Shown: positions 38,212 through 49,678 of the stretch, one piece after another
How the letters are laid out: the number at the start of each line of letters is the position of its first letter
Position numbering within the stretch: position 1 is the first letter of the stretch
From: Anaeromyxobacter diazotrophicus
GTDB lineage: Bacteria; Myxococcota; Myxococcia; Myxococcales; Anaeromyxobacteraceae
Assembly: GCF_013340205.1 (NCBI RefSeq)
Contig: NZ_BJTG01000001.1
Coordinates: 496,001-560,000 of the forward strand
Reading direction: 5' to 3'
DNA: 64,000 nucleotides
Notes under the pieces: model-generated
The model's database searches: none
What the model was told of the DNA's origin: nothing
What the model saw: the letters and a program-made list of their open reading frames with translations, nothing else
Made by a program: the position numbers and the translations under genes

Positions 38212-40392
38212 GTGGGCCGCCTCCTCATCGTGTCCAACCGCCTGCCGGTGACGGTGAAGGCGGGCCGCGGCGGCGCGGTGGAGATCCAGCTCAGCACCGG
38301 CGGGCTCGCCACCGGGATGAAGGGGCCGCACGAGCGCCTCGGCGGGCTGTGGATCGGCTGGCCGGGGGACCTCGAGGGGCTGTCGGCCGCCGCCAGGGAC
38401 GAGGCGGACGCGCGCCTCGCCGAGCACCGGCTCGTGCCGGTGCCGCTCTCCGCCGACGAGATCGCGCGCTACTACGAGGGGTACTCGAACGCCATCCTCT
38501 GGCCGCTCTTCCACTACTCGGCGGCGCGCCTGCCGCCCGAGGTGAGCGGGTTCGACGTGTACGAGCGCGTGAACGCCCGCTTCGCCGGCGCGGTGGCCGA
38601 CCAGTGGCGCGAGGGGGACCTCGTCTGGATCCACGACTACCAGCTCATGCTGGTGCCGGCCATGCTGCGCGAGCGACTCCCCGGGGCGCGCATCGGGTTC
38701 TTCCTGCACATCCCCTTCCCCTCCTCCGAGATCTTCCGGCTCCTGCCGCAGCGGGAGCGCCTCCTGGAGGGGCTCCTGGGGGCCGACCTCCTCGGCTTCC
38801 ACACCTCGACCTTCGTCCGGCACTTCGCCTCCTCGGCGCTGCGGCTGGTGGGCGCCACCACCGAGGTGGACCGCGTCCGCTGGCGCGGCCGCGAGGTGCG
38901 GCTCGGCGTCTTCCCCATGGGCATCGACGCCGCCCACTTCGACGCGCTGGCGCGGTCGCCGGAGGTGGAGGAGCGCGCGCGCGCCCACCGGGCCGAGGGC
39001 ACGCCCATCCTCCTCGGCATCGACCGGCTGGACTACACGAAGGGGATCCAGCGCCGCCTGCTCGCCTACGAGGCGCTGCTGCGGGCCCACCCGGAGCTGC
39101 GGAAGAAGGTGCGCCTGGTCCAGGTGGCGGTCCCCTCGCGCGAGAACGTCGAGGCCTACCGCGAGCTGCGCGACGAGGTGGACGCGCTGGTGGGCCGCAT
39201 CCACGGCGAGTACGCCACGCCCGGTTGGTCGCCCATCCACTACCTGTACCGGGGCCTCGCCCCGCCCGACCTGGTGGCGCTCTACCGGGCGGCCGACGCG
39301 GTGCTGGTGACGCCGCTGCGCGACGGGATGAACCTGGTCGCGAAGGAGTTCGTCGCGGCGCGGCCGGACGGCGACGGCGTGCTCGTCCTGTCGGAGTTCG
39401 CGGGCGCCGCGGCGGAGCTGGCGGAGGCGCTGCTCGTGAACCCGTACGACGTGGAGCACACGGCCGAGGTGTTCCACCGCGCGCTCACGCTGCCCGAGGA
39501 CGAGCGGCGGACGCGCATGGCGCTCCTGCGCGAGCGCGTGCTCGGCCACGACGTGCACGGCTGGGCCCGCGCCTTCGTGGCGGCGCTCGAGCAGGTGGAG
39601 GCCGCCGGCGGGCGCGTCGAGACCGCGCCCTCCCCTCCGGCCGTCCTCCGCGCCGCGCTGGCGCGCGCCCGGGCGGCGCCGCGGCTGGGCCTGCTCCTCG
39701 ACTACGACGGGACGCTCGTGCCGTTCGCGCCCACCCCCGACCTGGCCGCGCCCGATCCGGCGCTGCTCGAGCTGCTCCGCGCGCTGGCCGCCCGCCCGGG
39801 GACGCAGGTGCACCTCGTCTCCGGGCGCCGGCGGGAGAGCTTGCAGCGGTGGTTCGGGGCGCTGCCGCTCGGCCTCCACGCCGAGCACGGGCTGTGGGCG
39901 CGACCGCGGGGCGGCACCTGGCAGGCGGTGCCCATCCCGGAGGCGCGCTGGCGCGCGCCGGTCCTCGGCATCCTGCGCGGCTTCACCGACCGGACCCCGG
40001 GGTCCATCATCGAGGAGAAGACGGCCGGCCTCGCCTGGCACTACCGCAGCGCCGACCCCGAGTACGGCGCGGCCCAGGCGAAGGAGCTGTCCCTCCACCT
40101 CACGGAGCTGCTGCGCGAGGAGCCGGTCGAGATCCTGCCGGGCGACAGGGTGCTGGAGGTGCGGCCGCGGGGGGTGGACAAGGGCCGCGCGGTGGGGCTC
40201 GCCCTCGGCGCCGGGGACGGCTCGCTCCTCGTGGCGATGGGCGACGACCGGACCGACGAGGACCTCTTCGCCGCCCTGCCGGAGGGGAGCCTCGCCATCC
40301 ACGTCGGGCCGGCGCCGAGCCGGGCCGCGCTGCGCGTGGCCGACGTGCGCGCGGCGCGCGCCGCGCTGGCGGACCTGCTCTCGCCCGCCTGA
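38212..40392 (+). CDS. otsAB: Trehalose-6-phosphate synthase/phosphatase fusion
   Basis: A 726-residue two-domain protein. Residues 1 to about 460 are OtsA (GT20), joining UDP-glucose and glucose-6-phosphate: [35 protein letters not shown], the [11 protein letters not shown] block and [14 protein letters not shown]. Residues about 490-726 are OtsB, a HAD phosphatase with [11 protein letters not shown] (Asp497 nucleophile, Asp499), VSGRRRESL, a Lys in [11 protein letters not shown] and [10 protein letters not shown]. The product, trehalose, protects against osmotic, drying and heat stress. Fusion gives both steps in one chain, as in plants, yeast and some bacteria. The GTG start has no ribosome site. 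Confidence 0.95.
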   Translation: MGRLLIVSNRLPVTVKAGRGGAVEIQLSTGGLATGMKGPHERLGGLWIGWPGDLEGLSAAARDEADARLAEHRLVPVPLSADEIARYYEGYSNAILWPLFHYSAARLPPEVSGFDVYERVNARFAGAVADQWREGDLVWIHDYQLMLVPAMLRERLPGARIGFFLHIPFPSSEIFRLLPQRERLLEGLLGADLLGFHTSTFVRHFASSALRLVGATTEVDRVRWRGREVRLGVFPMGIDAAHFDALARSPEVEERARAHRAEGTPILLGIDRLDYTKGIQRRLLAYEALLRAHPELRKKVRLVQVAVPSRENVEAYRELRDEVDALVGRIHGEYATPGWSPIHYLYRGLAPPDLVALYRAADAVLVTPLRDGMNLVAKEFVAARPDGDGVLVLSEFAGAAAELAEALLVNPYDVEHTAEVFHRALTLPEDERRTRMALLRERVLGHDVHGWARAFVAALEQVEAAGGRVETAPSPPAVLRAALARARAAPRLGLLLDYDGTLVPFAPTPDLAAPDPALLELLRALAARPGTQVHLVSGRRRESLQRWFGALPLGLHAEHGLWARPRGGTWQAVPIPEARWRAPVLGILRGFTDRTPGSIIEEKTAGLAWHYRSADPEYGAAQAKELSLHLTELLREEPVEILPGDRVLEVRPRGVDKGRAVGLALGAGDGSLLVAMGDDRTDEDLFAALPEGSLAIHVGPAPSRAALRVADVRAARAALADLLSPA

Positions 40393-40459
40393 GCGCCACC
40401 GCGTGAGCCCTGGTCGGCACGCCCTGTTTGGCGTGCTCCCGCCGCGGCCGACGGGGGCC

Positions 40460-40465
40460 TAGCAT
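40460..40465 (+). promoter_or_regulatory. Possible -10 element (TAGCAT)
   Basis: TAGCAT lies 37 bases before the ATG of the small basic protein gene, which has its own GGAGG site. It belongs to the same TAG-N-N-T set of hexamers found before other genes here. Confidence 0.35.
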
Positions 40466-40501
40466 CGCGATCTCCCCCCTCACCCACGGAGGTCGTCCCG
40501 C

Positions 40502-40765
40502 ATGACGCGAGCCGAGATGTTCCGCTACCTGGCCGAGCGATCGGGTCTGAAGCGCGTGAAGCAGCCGCGGGCCAGCGCCAGCGCGGCGCACCGCGCCGAG
40601 GAGCCGCACAACGCCTCCGCGCGCGCAGGGCGCAGCGCGGGCTATGCCCTGGAGCCGAGCGGTGGACGCGTCTCGCGCAAGTCGACGCGCAAGTCGGCCA
40701 ACCGGCAGAAGACGGACGTGCAGTTCCGCATGAAGCGGCGGGTCCAGGAGCTCCAGCCCCACTGA
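40502..40765 (+). CDS. Small basic protein of unknown function
   Basis: An 87-residue protein that I do not recognise. It is rich in Arg, Lys, Ser and Ala, with a basic C-terminus (RKSTRKSANRQKTDVQ, MKRRVQEL) and no hydrophobic segment. The charge pattern would suit nucleic-acid binding, but no fold can be named. GGAGG precedes the ATG at good distance, and TAGCAT upstream offers a promoter, so the gene is likely real. A strong hairpin follows the stop. It stands between otsAB and cstA. Confidence 0.6.
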   Translation: MTRAEMFRYLAERSGLKRVKQPRASASAAHRAEEPHNASARAGRSAGYALEPSGGRVSRKSTRKSANRQKTDVQFRMKRRVQELQPH

Positions 40766-40789
40766 GCGCGAGCCCACCGTGAACGCGAG

Positions 40790-40825
40790 ACGGCCGTGGC
40801 CCCGGCACAGGCGGGCCACGGCCGT
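40790..40825. terminator. GC hairpin between convergent genes
   Basis: ACGGCCGTGGCCC and GGGCCACGGCCGT make a perfect 13-bp stem with a ten-base loop. There is no T-run. It lies between the small basic protein gene and the end of cstA and probably serves both strands. Confidence 0.65.
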
Positions 40826-40842
40826 CGTGCATCAGGCGAACG

Positions 40843-42699
40843 CTAGCAGCAGCGGATCGGCACGTCGGCCGGCACCGGCTTGCCGAACGCCTCCGGCGGC
40901 AGCGGGTGACCGTTGAGGGTGAGCCAGCAGCGGCGCGCCACGTTGACGAGCACCAGCACCACCCCGGCCATGAAGATCGTCATGAGGGTGGAGTCGAGGT
41001 AGCCCTGGAACGCCGTGGCCGGCTTGGCGGTCATGGGCCAGAAGATGTTCTGGATGGCGAGCCAGCCGGCGGTGAGGGTGGTGACCCCGACGAACACCAT
41101 CGGGATGGCGGTCAGGGCGGCGTATTTGGCCTTGCCCATGTTGACGAGGAAGGTGGTCCCGACCGCCAGCGCGATGGTGGCGAGCAGCTGGTTGCCGGTG
41201 CCGAAGAGCGGCCACAGGGTCGAGATGTTGCCGGTGTAGATGAGGTAGCCCCAGCTCATCACCACGAGCCCGGTGGCGATCAGGTTACCCGGCAGCCAGG
41301 CGCTGTTCGCGAAGGGCTTGTGCACCTTGCCGAGCAGCTCCTGCAGCACGTACCGCGCGACGCGCGTGCCGGTGTCGATGGTGGTGAGGATGAACAGCGC
41401 CTCGAACATGATGACGTAGTGGTACCAGTAGCCCATGAGCGTCTTCATCCCGGGGACGCCGGCGAAGATCTGGGCCATGCCCACCGCGAGCGAGACCGCG
41501 CCGCCGGTGCGTCCGGCGAGCGACTCCCCGACCGCGGTCGAGAACATGTCGAGGTTGACCGGCGTGTAGCCGAGCTTGGCGTAGGCGGCCGGGGCGACGT
41601 TGATCGCGAAGTAGTCGCCGGGGAAGAGCGAGCAGGCGGCGATGAGCGACAGCACCGCCACCAGGCCCTCGGCCATCATGGCGCCGTAGCCGATGAAGCG
41701 GGCGTCGCTCTCCTTGTCGAGCATCTTGGGCGTCGTGCCCGAGCTCACCAGCGCGTGGAAGCCGGAGATGGCGCCGCAGGCGATGGTGACGAAGAGGAAC
41801 GGGAAGAGCTTGCCCTTGATGATGGGGCCGCCGCCGTTCACGAACTGGGTGACGAGCGGGAACTTGATGTCCGGGTGCACCACGAACACGCCCACCACCA
41901 GCGCGAAGATGGTGCCGAGCTTCACGTAGGTGGAGAGGTAGTCGCGCGGCTCGAGCAGGAACCACACCGGGAGCACCGAGGCGATGAAGCCGTAGAGGCA
42001 CATCGCCACCGTCACCTGCTCCTTGGAGAAGGTGAGCGCGCTCGCCCACGAGGTCTGGGCCACGAAGCGGCCGGCCACCACCGCCGCGATGAGCGCGATG
42101 ACGCCGAACACGCTCGGCCACAGCACGTTCACCTTGCCGCCGGCGCCGTGGCTCTTCCCGAACATGGCGAGGCCCATGACGATGGCGATGGGGATGGTGC
42201 AGCCGATGGTGAAGATGCCCCACGGGCTGTGCGCCAGCGCGTTCACCACCACCACGCCCAGGCCCGCCAGGGTCACGAGCAGGATGAGCAGCACGGCGAA
42301 GGTGGCGACGAGCCCGGCGAACGGGCCGACCTCGGTGCGCGCCACGTCGGCGAGCGACTTGCCCTTGTGCCGGACCGAGGCGACGAGGACCACGAAGTCG
42401 TGGACGCAGCCGCAGAGGACGGCGCCGAAGAGGATCCACAGGAACCCGGGCGCGAAGCCGAACTGCGCGGCCAGGGTGGGGCCGACCAGCGGTCCGGCGC
42501 CGGCGATGGCGGCGAAGTGGTGGCCGAAGAGCACCCACTTCGGAGAGGCCACGTAGTTGTGGCCGTCGGCGTAGACGTGCGCCGGGGTGGAGCGGAGATC
42601 GTCGAGCGCGAGCGCCTTCGCCGAGATGAAGGCGCTGTAGTAGCGGTAGCCGACGGCGAAGACGAGCAGCGTCGCCAGCATGACCGGGAACGTGTTCAT
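40843..42699 (-). CDS. cstA: Carbon starvation protein CstA-type transporter
   Basis: A 618-residue membrane protein of the CstA/BtsT family with about 16 membrane helices; members import peptides or pyruvate. Family blocks are [17 protein letters not shown], the [28 protein letters not shown] segment (in parts), [17 protein letters not shown] and the late FGTGNQLLA. The length is between the long CstA (about 700) and shorter BtsT-type proteins. GGGAGGACGC precedes the ATG. A PAS histidine kinase lies directly upstream on the same strand; BtsT-type transporters are often controlled by two-component systems, so a link is possible but not shown. Confidence 0.93.
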   Translation of the reverse strand: MNTFPVMLATLLVFAVGYRYYSAFISAKALALDDLRSTPAHVYADGHNYVASPKWVLFGHHFAAIAGAGPLVGPTLAAQFGFAPGFLWILFGAVLCGCVHDFVVLVASVRHKGKSLADVARTEVGPFAGLVATFAVLLILLVTLAGLGVVVVNALAHSPWGIFTIGCTIPIAIVMGLAMFGKSHGAGGKVNVLWPSVFGVIALIAAVVAGRFVAQTSWASALTFSKEQVTVAMCLYGFIASVLPVWFLLEPRDYLSTYVKLGTIFALVVGVFVVHPDIKFPLVTQFVNGGGPIIKGKLFPFLFVTIACGAISGFHALVSSGTTPKMLDKESDARFIGYGAMMAEGLVAVLSLIAACSLFPGDYFAINVAPAAYAKLGYTPVNLDMFSTAVGESLAGRTGGAVSLAVGMAQIFAGVPGMKTLMGYWYHYVIMFEALFILTTIDTGTRVARYVLQELLGKVHKPFANSAWLPGNLIATGLVVMSWGYLIYTGNISTLWPLFGTGNQLLATIALAVGTTFLVNMGKAKYAALTAIPMVFVGVTTLTAGWLAIQNIFWPMTAKPATAFQGYLDSTLMTIFMAGVVLVLVNVARRCWLTLNGHPLPPEAFGKPVPADVPIRCC

Positions 42700-42834
42700 G
42701 CGTCCTCCCTGCGAGAAAAGGCGGCGCGCGCCCCACGGCCGAGACGCTTCGCGCGCCGATACCGCTTTGGGCGCGGAGGATATCGGAAGCTCGAAGCGGC
42801 GTCGCCTATTTGCGCTGACGCACCGCGACGAAGG

Positions 42835-44034
42835 TCAGGGGCTGGCGCCGGCGTGCGCCTCCGCGCCGACCTCCGCCGGGAGCTCCACCTCGAAGGTCGC
42901 GCCGTGGCCGGCCTCGCTCGCCACGCGCACCGAGCCCCCGTGCGCCTCGGCGATCGCCCGGACCGTCCACAGGCCCAGCCCCAGCCCGCCGTAGTGCCGT
43001 GGGGCGGCCGCGCGGCTGAACCGGTCGAAGAGCGCCGGCAACCGCTCCGCGGCGATGCCGATCCCGCGATCCGTGATGGAGACCGCGGCCCGTCCGCCGC
43101 GGGCGGCGACGCGCAGCTGGATCGGCTGGCGGTCGCCGTACTTGAGGGCGTTCGCGAGCAGGTTCTCGAGCAGCACCTGGAGCAGGTGGCGGTCCCCGCT
43201 CACCACCGCCGGCGGCCCCGGCTCGAGCCGCACCGCGCACCCGGCGGTGGCGATCTCGGCGCGGTGCTCCTCGACGACGCGCTCGACGAGCGCGCGCAGG
43301 TCCAGGCGCTGCCGCGCGAGCTCGATCCGGCCGGGCTCCAGCGTCGCGACCCGGAGCACCGCGTCCACCAGGCGCGAGAGCCGGGTCGCCGAGTGCTGGA
43401 GGCGGGCCAGGCGATCGACCAGGCGGTCGTTCGTCACGCCCTCGCGCTCGGCCGTCCTCCGCACCAGGTCGGCGTGCAGCTGCAGCGCCGCGATGGGCGT
43501 CCGCAGCTCGTGCGCCGCCACGACCAGCAGCTCCTCGCGCGCCCGCAGCCCCTCCTCCTGCGCCACCATGGCGAGGCGGTCCTCCTCCGCCCGCTTGCGC
43601 TGGGTGAGATCGCGGGTCACCTTGCCGAACCCGATGAGCTCGCCCTCCCGCGTGCGGACGGCGGTGATGACCACGTTGGCCCAGAACCGCGAGCCGTCCT
43701 TGCGCAGCCGCCAGCCCTCGTCCTCGAACCTGCCCTCGCGCGCGGCGACCTCGAGCTCGTGCTCCGGCTTCCCGCGCGCGATCTCCTCGGCCGGGTAGAA
43801 CGCGGAGAAGTGCTGCCCGACGATCTCCTCCGCCCGCCAGCCTTTCATCCGCTCCGCGCCCGCGTTCCAGGTCGCGATGCGTCCGCCGGGGTCGAGCATG
43901 AAGAGGGCGTAGTCGCGCACCGACTCCACGAAGAGCTGCAGGGCGCCCTCCCGGAGGCGCTGGCGCTGGGCGGCTCCGTCCCGGTCTCCCCGGGGCTCGG
44001 CCTTCGCGGCCCGCTCTTTGCCCGCTTCGGTCAC
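42835..44034 (-). CDS. Soluble PAS-domain histidine kinase
   Basis: A 399-residue kinase without membrane helices. One PAS/PAC domain (about residues 35-150, with WNAGAERMKGW and the PAC end GKVTRDLTQRKRAEE) precedes a HisKA motif VAAHELRTPIAALQLHADL and the ATPase domain (ENLLANALKYGD, DRGIGI, GGLGLGLWTVRAI). The GTG at 44034 is chosen because GGAG stands six bases upstream; a GTG at 44118 would add 28 residues without conserved features. No regulator is encoded next to it. The cstA-type transporter downstream is 135 bases away on the same strand. Confidence 0.88.
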   Translation of the reverse strand: MTEAGKERAAKAEPRGDRDGAAQRQRLREGALQLFVESVRDYALFMLDPGGRIATWNAGAERMKGWRAEEIVGQHFSAFYPAEEIARGKPEHELEVAAREGRFEDEGWRLRKDGSRFWANVVITAVRTREGELIGFGKVTRDLTQRKRAEEDRLAMVAQEEGLRAREELLVVAAHELRTPIAALQLHADLVRRTAEREGVTNDRLVDRLARLQHSATRLSRLVDAVLRVATLEPGRIELARQRLDLRALVERVVEEHRAEIATAGCAVRLEPGPPAVVSGDRHLLQVLLENLLANALKYGDRQPIQLRVAARGGRAAVSITDRGIGIAAERLPALFDRFSRAAAPRHYGGLGLGLWTVRAIAEAHGGSVRVASEAGHGATFEVELPAEVGAEAHAGASP

Positions 44035-44255
44035 GTTGAACTCCGCCTGGACGGCGTGCGCGCAGCCTCGGCAGCGCCCCCAAAAGGCTAGGGCGGCCTC
44101 TGCGCGGCGACAAGGCACGATCCCTGGCAGCGCTCATTCGCCGCCCCGCCGCCGCACCCAAGAGGCGATGGGCTCACAGCCGACCCGACCCGCGTGGGCC
44201 TGACGCCCTCCCGGCGGGTTGGCGGGTGCGCCACCGCGTCCGCACCGTGAGGGGC

Positions 44256-45197
44256 ATGGCGGCGCTCGCGAACCGGGTCCAGAACGCCCTCGACGAGGGG
44301 CGGATCCTGATCCTCGGCGCCCAGATCCTGCTCGGGTTCGAGTACCGCGCCTTCTTCGAGCCGCGGTACGACGAGCTCCCCGCATGGGCGCACGCCGCCA
44401 AGCTGCTCGCCCTCGCGCTCCTCGTGGTCACCTTCGCGCTGGTCGTGCTCCCCACGCCGTTCCACCAGCTCGTGGAAGAGGGGTGCGACACGCTCCGCCT
44501 GCACCGGCTGGCGACGCGGGCGCTCGCGGCGGCGCTCCTGCCGCTCGCCGTCGCGCTGGGCCTCGACCTCGCCTCGGCCGCGCCCGCGGTGGACGGGATC
44601 GGCGCGGCGGCCGGCGTCTCGCTCGGGGCGGGCGGGACGGTGCTGGCGCTCGCGCTCTGGTACGCGCTGCCCGCCGCGCGGAGGCGGCGCTACGTTCAGG
44701 AGGACGCCGTGCCCGAGACGCCGCTGGCCGAGAAGATCAAGCACGTCCTCACCGAGACGCGCATGGTGCTGCCGGGCGCGCAGGCGCTGCTCGGGTTCCA
44801 GCTGGCGGTGACGATGATGGAGGCGTTCGCGCGGCTCCCGCGGGGCGCGCAGCAGCTCCACCTGGCGGACACCGCGCTGACGGCGCTGGCGGTGGTGCTG
44901 CTCCTCACGCCGGCGGCGTTCCACCGCCTGGCCGAGGACGGCGAGGAGACGGCGCGCTTTCACCGGCTGGCGAGCCGGTTCGTGCTGGCGGCGCTGGCGC
45001 CGCTGGGCGTGGCGCTGAGCGGCGACCTCGGGATCATCGGCTACCGGGTGACCGGTGAGCTCGCGCCGGCGGTCGGGCTGGCGGCCGGCGCGGCGGCCCT
45101 GTTCCTCGCGGCGTGGCTGGTCCTGCCGCTCGCGGCGCGGGTCGCCGGCCGGCACGCCGGGCACGCCGGGCGCGCCCCCGCCGGCGCCCGCGCCTGA
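44256..45197 (+). CDS. Membrane protein with two DUF6328-like repeats
   Basis: A 313-residue membrane protein made of two similar halves. Each half has an amphipathic start with an ILILGAQ or MVLPGAQALLGFQ motif, two to three further hydrophobic helices, TPFHQLVEEGCDTLRLHRLATR or TPAAFHRLAEDGEETARFHRLASR as the closing motif, and a last helix pair. The pattern resembles the DUF6328 family of unknown function, here duplicated. The ATG at 44256 follows GAGGGG closely; a GTG at 44226 is an alternative. It lies divergent from the PAS kinase and ends 22 bases before the convergent ethylene-receptor-like kinase. Confidence 0.75.
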   Translation: MAALANRVQNALDEGRILILGAQILLGFEYRAFFEPRYDELPAWAHAAKLLALALLVVTFALVVLPTPFHQLVEEGCDTLRLHRLATRALAAALLPLAVALGLDLASAAPAVDGIGAAAGVSLGAGGTVLALALWYALPAARRRRYVQEDAVPETPLAEKIKHVLTETRMVLPGAQALLGFQLAVTMMEAFARLPRGAQQLHLADTALTALAVVLLLTPAAFHRLAEDGEETARFHRLASRFVLAALAPLGVALSGDLGIIGYRVTGELAPAVGLAAGAAALFLAAWLVLPLAARVAGRHAGHAGRAPAGARA

Positions 45198-45219
45198 CGG
45201 GCGCGCGCCGGGTCCGCCC

Positions 45220-47655
<2,436 letters not shown>

Positions 47656-47797
47656 GCGCGCCCTCCCCGCGAGTCGAGGATGGGTCTAGCCGTCGCCCGG
47701 GGGCGAGGCCACCCTGCGCGGAGGGGCGGGAAAGGGGGCCCGGCGCCGCGGCCGGGGCCACGTCGCCGGGGGGGGGGACCGCCGGGGGCGGGCGCGG

Positions 47798-48418
47798 CTA
47801 GCTGGGCTGCGGCACGTCGATGTGGACCTCGACGCGGCGGTTCTTGGCCTTGCCGGCGGCGGTCTTGTTGTCGGCGATGGGCTTCGTCTCGCCCATCCCG
47901 AGCGCGGTGATCTGCGCCTCCTTCACTCCGCGGCCGAGCAGCACGCGCTTCACCGCGTCGGCGCGGCGGAGCGACAGCTCCTCGTTCTTCGAGGCGGTGC
48001 CGGTCGCGTCGGTGTGGCCCTCGACGCGGATGCGGTCGTCCGAGTACTTGGCGAGGATGTCCCCCACCTTCTCGAGCTGGGCGATGGCAGCGTCCTTCAG
48101 CACGGCGCTGCCGGAGTCGAAGAGGATCTCCGACTTCATGTTCACGAGCACGCCGTTCTCGGTGCGCTTCGTCTCCGCCACCTGCTCGAGCTCCTTCGCC
48201 TGCTTGTCGAGGTAGAGGCCGACCGAGCCGCCGGCCAGCGCGCCCACCCCGGCGCCGATGGCGGCGCCCTTCCAGCCGCCGAGCAGCGCCCCGACGCCGG
48301 CGCCGGCGGCGGCGCCGCCGCCCGCCCCGATTGCAGTGCGCTTGCCGGCGGTTTCGCAGCCGGCAGCGGTGACGAGGACGACGACGAGCGCCGAGACGAT
48401 CAAGGTCCGGTTCTTCAT
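47798..48418 (-). CDS. OmpA-family lipoprotein with glycine zipper
   Basis: A 206-residue outer-membrane lipoprotein. The signal ends in VTAAGCETA (lipid Cys near residue 21); a glycine-zipper segment (about 30-70, GAGGGAAAGAGVGALLGG) can insert in a membrane, and the OmpA C-terminal domain carries ILFDSGSAVL, VEGHTDATGT, LSLRRADAVKRVLL and KNRRVEVHI. The composition is like Pal/YiaD proteins that link outer membrane and peptidoglycan. GGAGGAG lies ten bases before the ATG. It follows the hybrid kinase and the binding-protein genes on the minus strand without clear operon links. Confidence 0.9.
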   Translation of the reverse strand: MKNRTLIVSALVVVLVTAAGCETAGKRTAIGAGGGAAAGAGVGALLGGWKGAAIGAGVGALAGGSVGLYLDKQAKELEQVAETKRTENGVLVNMKSEILFDSGSAVLKDAAIAQLEKVGDILAKYSDDRIRVEGHTDATGTASKNEELSLRRADAVKRVLLGRGVKEAQITALGMGETKPIADNKTAAGKAKNRRVEVHIDVPQPS

Positions 48419-48526
48419 GCGGGGTGTTCTCCTCCTGCGAGCCGGCCAGGTCAACGCCGGCCCGGGCGGCCGCATTCCGGGCGCCCGGGCCCACGTCGGC
48501 CGCGCTTGTGCGAGGAGGTGTGCGCC

Positions 48527-49657
48527 TCAGCGCGCGGGCACCACCTGCCCGCCCTTCGCGACGCCCCAGCCGATCTGCGCCTTCTTGATGCCCTCGTGGT
48601 CGTTCGAGCTGAACGGGCGGACGAAGCGCCCGATGGCCCCGTCGTAGGGCGCCTGGAGGTTCTCGAGCGCGGCCTTCACCTGGGGTCCCTGGGCGCTCTT
48701 CGCCTGGGCGATCGCCAGCGCGACGAGCTTCATCGCGTCGTAGCCCTGCGCCCCGGCCGGGCCCATGGGGATGTGGGCCACCCCGTACTTCTTGCGGTAG
48801 GCCTCGGCGAACTGGGCACCGCGGCCGGTGGCGCCCGCCTCGATGAACGTCTGGGGCATGAGCGTGCCCTCGCCGTACGGCCCCGCCCCCTCCAGGAACG
48901 CCGCGCTGGAGAGCTGCCAGGAGCCGATGATGGGCGCCTTCCAGGCGGCCTTCTCGAGCGCCCGCGCGACCTGCGCCATCTCGGCGCCCATGCCGTAGGA
49001 GAGGATGACGTCGGCGCCGGCCGCCTTGGCCTCCTTCACCTGGCGCGACATGTCCCGGTCGTTCACCTTGAAGATCCCGACGGAGACCGGCTTCAGGCCG
49101 CGCTTGTCGAGCGCCGCCTCGATCCGCGCCTTGCCCTGCTGCCCGTACGGCGTGTCGTCGCAGAACAGCGCCGGCCGCTTGAAGCCGCGCACCTCGACCG
49201 CCTCGCGCACGACCAGCGCCGACTGCGTGAGGTCGCTCGCCGCCAGCCGGAACACGTAGTTGTCGGGCGACTCCACGAACAGCTCGTTCACCTTGTTGCC
49301 GGTCGCCACCGCCACGATCAGCGGCACCTTGTGCTGGTTGGCGAGCGCGAGGGAGGCGTTGGCGACGCCGGTGTTGACCGGCCCCAGCACCGCCGCCACG
49401 CCCCGCTCGATCATGCCCTTGACGAGCTGGGCGCCCTTCTCCGGGTTCGCCTCGTCGTCCCCCTCCACCACGACGAGCTTCTTGCCCAGGACGCCCCCCG
49501 CCGCGTTGATCTCGTCGGCGGCGAGCCGGGCGCCCTGGAGCTGGGAGATGCCGCCGGCGGCGGCGTTGCCGGTGAGGGGTCCGTACACGCCGACGGCGAT
49601 GCTGCCCGGATCGGCCGCGGCGGCGGCGAGGGTGAGTGCGAGCGCTGCGAGGGACAT
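48527..49657 (-). CDS. Periplasmic branched-chain amino-acid-type binding protein
   Basis: A 376-residue solute-binding protein of the LivJ/Leu-Ile-Val type (Peripla_BP_6). A short signal peptide (about residues 1-16) precedes AVGVYGPLTGNAAAGG and LAADEINAAGGVLGKKL, followed by the VLGPVNTGVA and ILSYGMGAEM lobes. No LivH/LivM permease or ATPase gene accompanies it. It lies only 21 bases behind a chemoreceptor gene, so its likely job is to present an amino acid or similar ligand to that receptor rather than to an ABC importer. AGGAGC precedes the ATG. Confidence 0.9.
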   Translation of the reverse strand: MSLAALALTLAAAAADPGSIAVGVYGPLTGNAAAGGISQLQGARLAADEINAAGGVLGKKLVVVEGDDEANPEKGAQLVKGMIERGVAAVLGPVNTGVANASLALANQHKVPLIVAVATGNKVNELFVESPDNYVFRLAASDLTQSALVVREAVEVRGFKRPALFCDDTPYGQQGKARIEAALDKRGLKPVSVGIFKVNDRDMSRQVKEAKAAGADVILSYGMGAEMAQVARALEKAAWKAPIIGSWQLSSAAFLEGAGPYGEGTLMPQTFIEAGATGRGAQFAEAYRKKYGVAHIPMGPAGAQGYDAMKLVALAIAQAKSAQGPQVKAALENLQAPYDGAIGRFVRPFSSNDHEGIKKAQIGWGVAKGGQVVPAR

Positions 49658-49678
49658 GGGGGCTCCTGTTCGAGGTGG

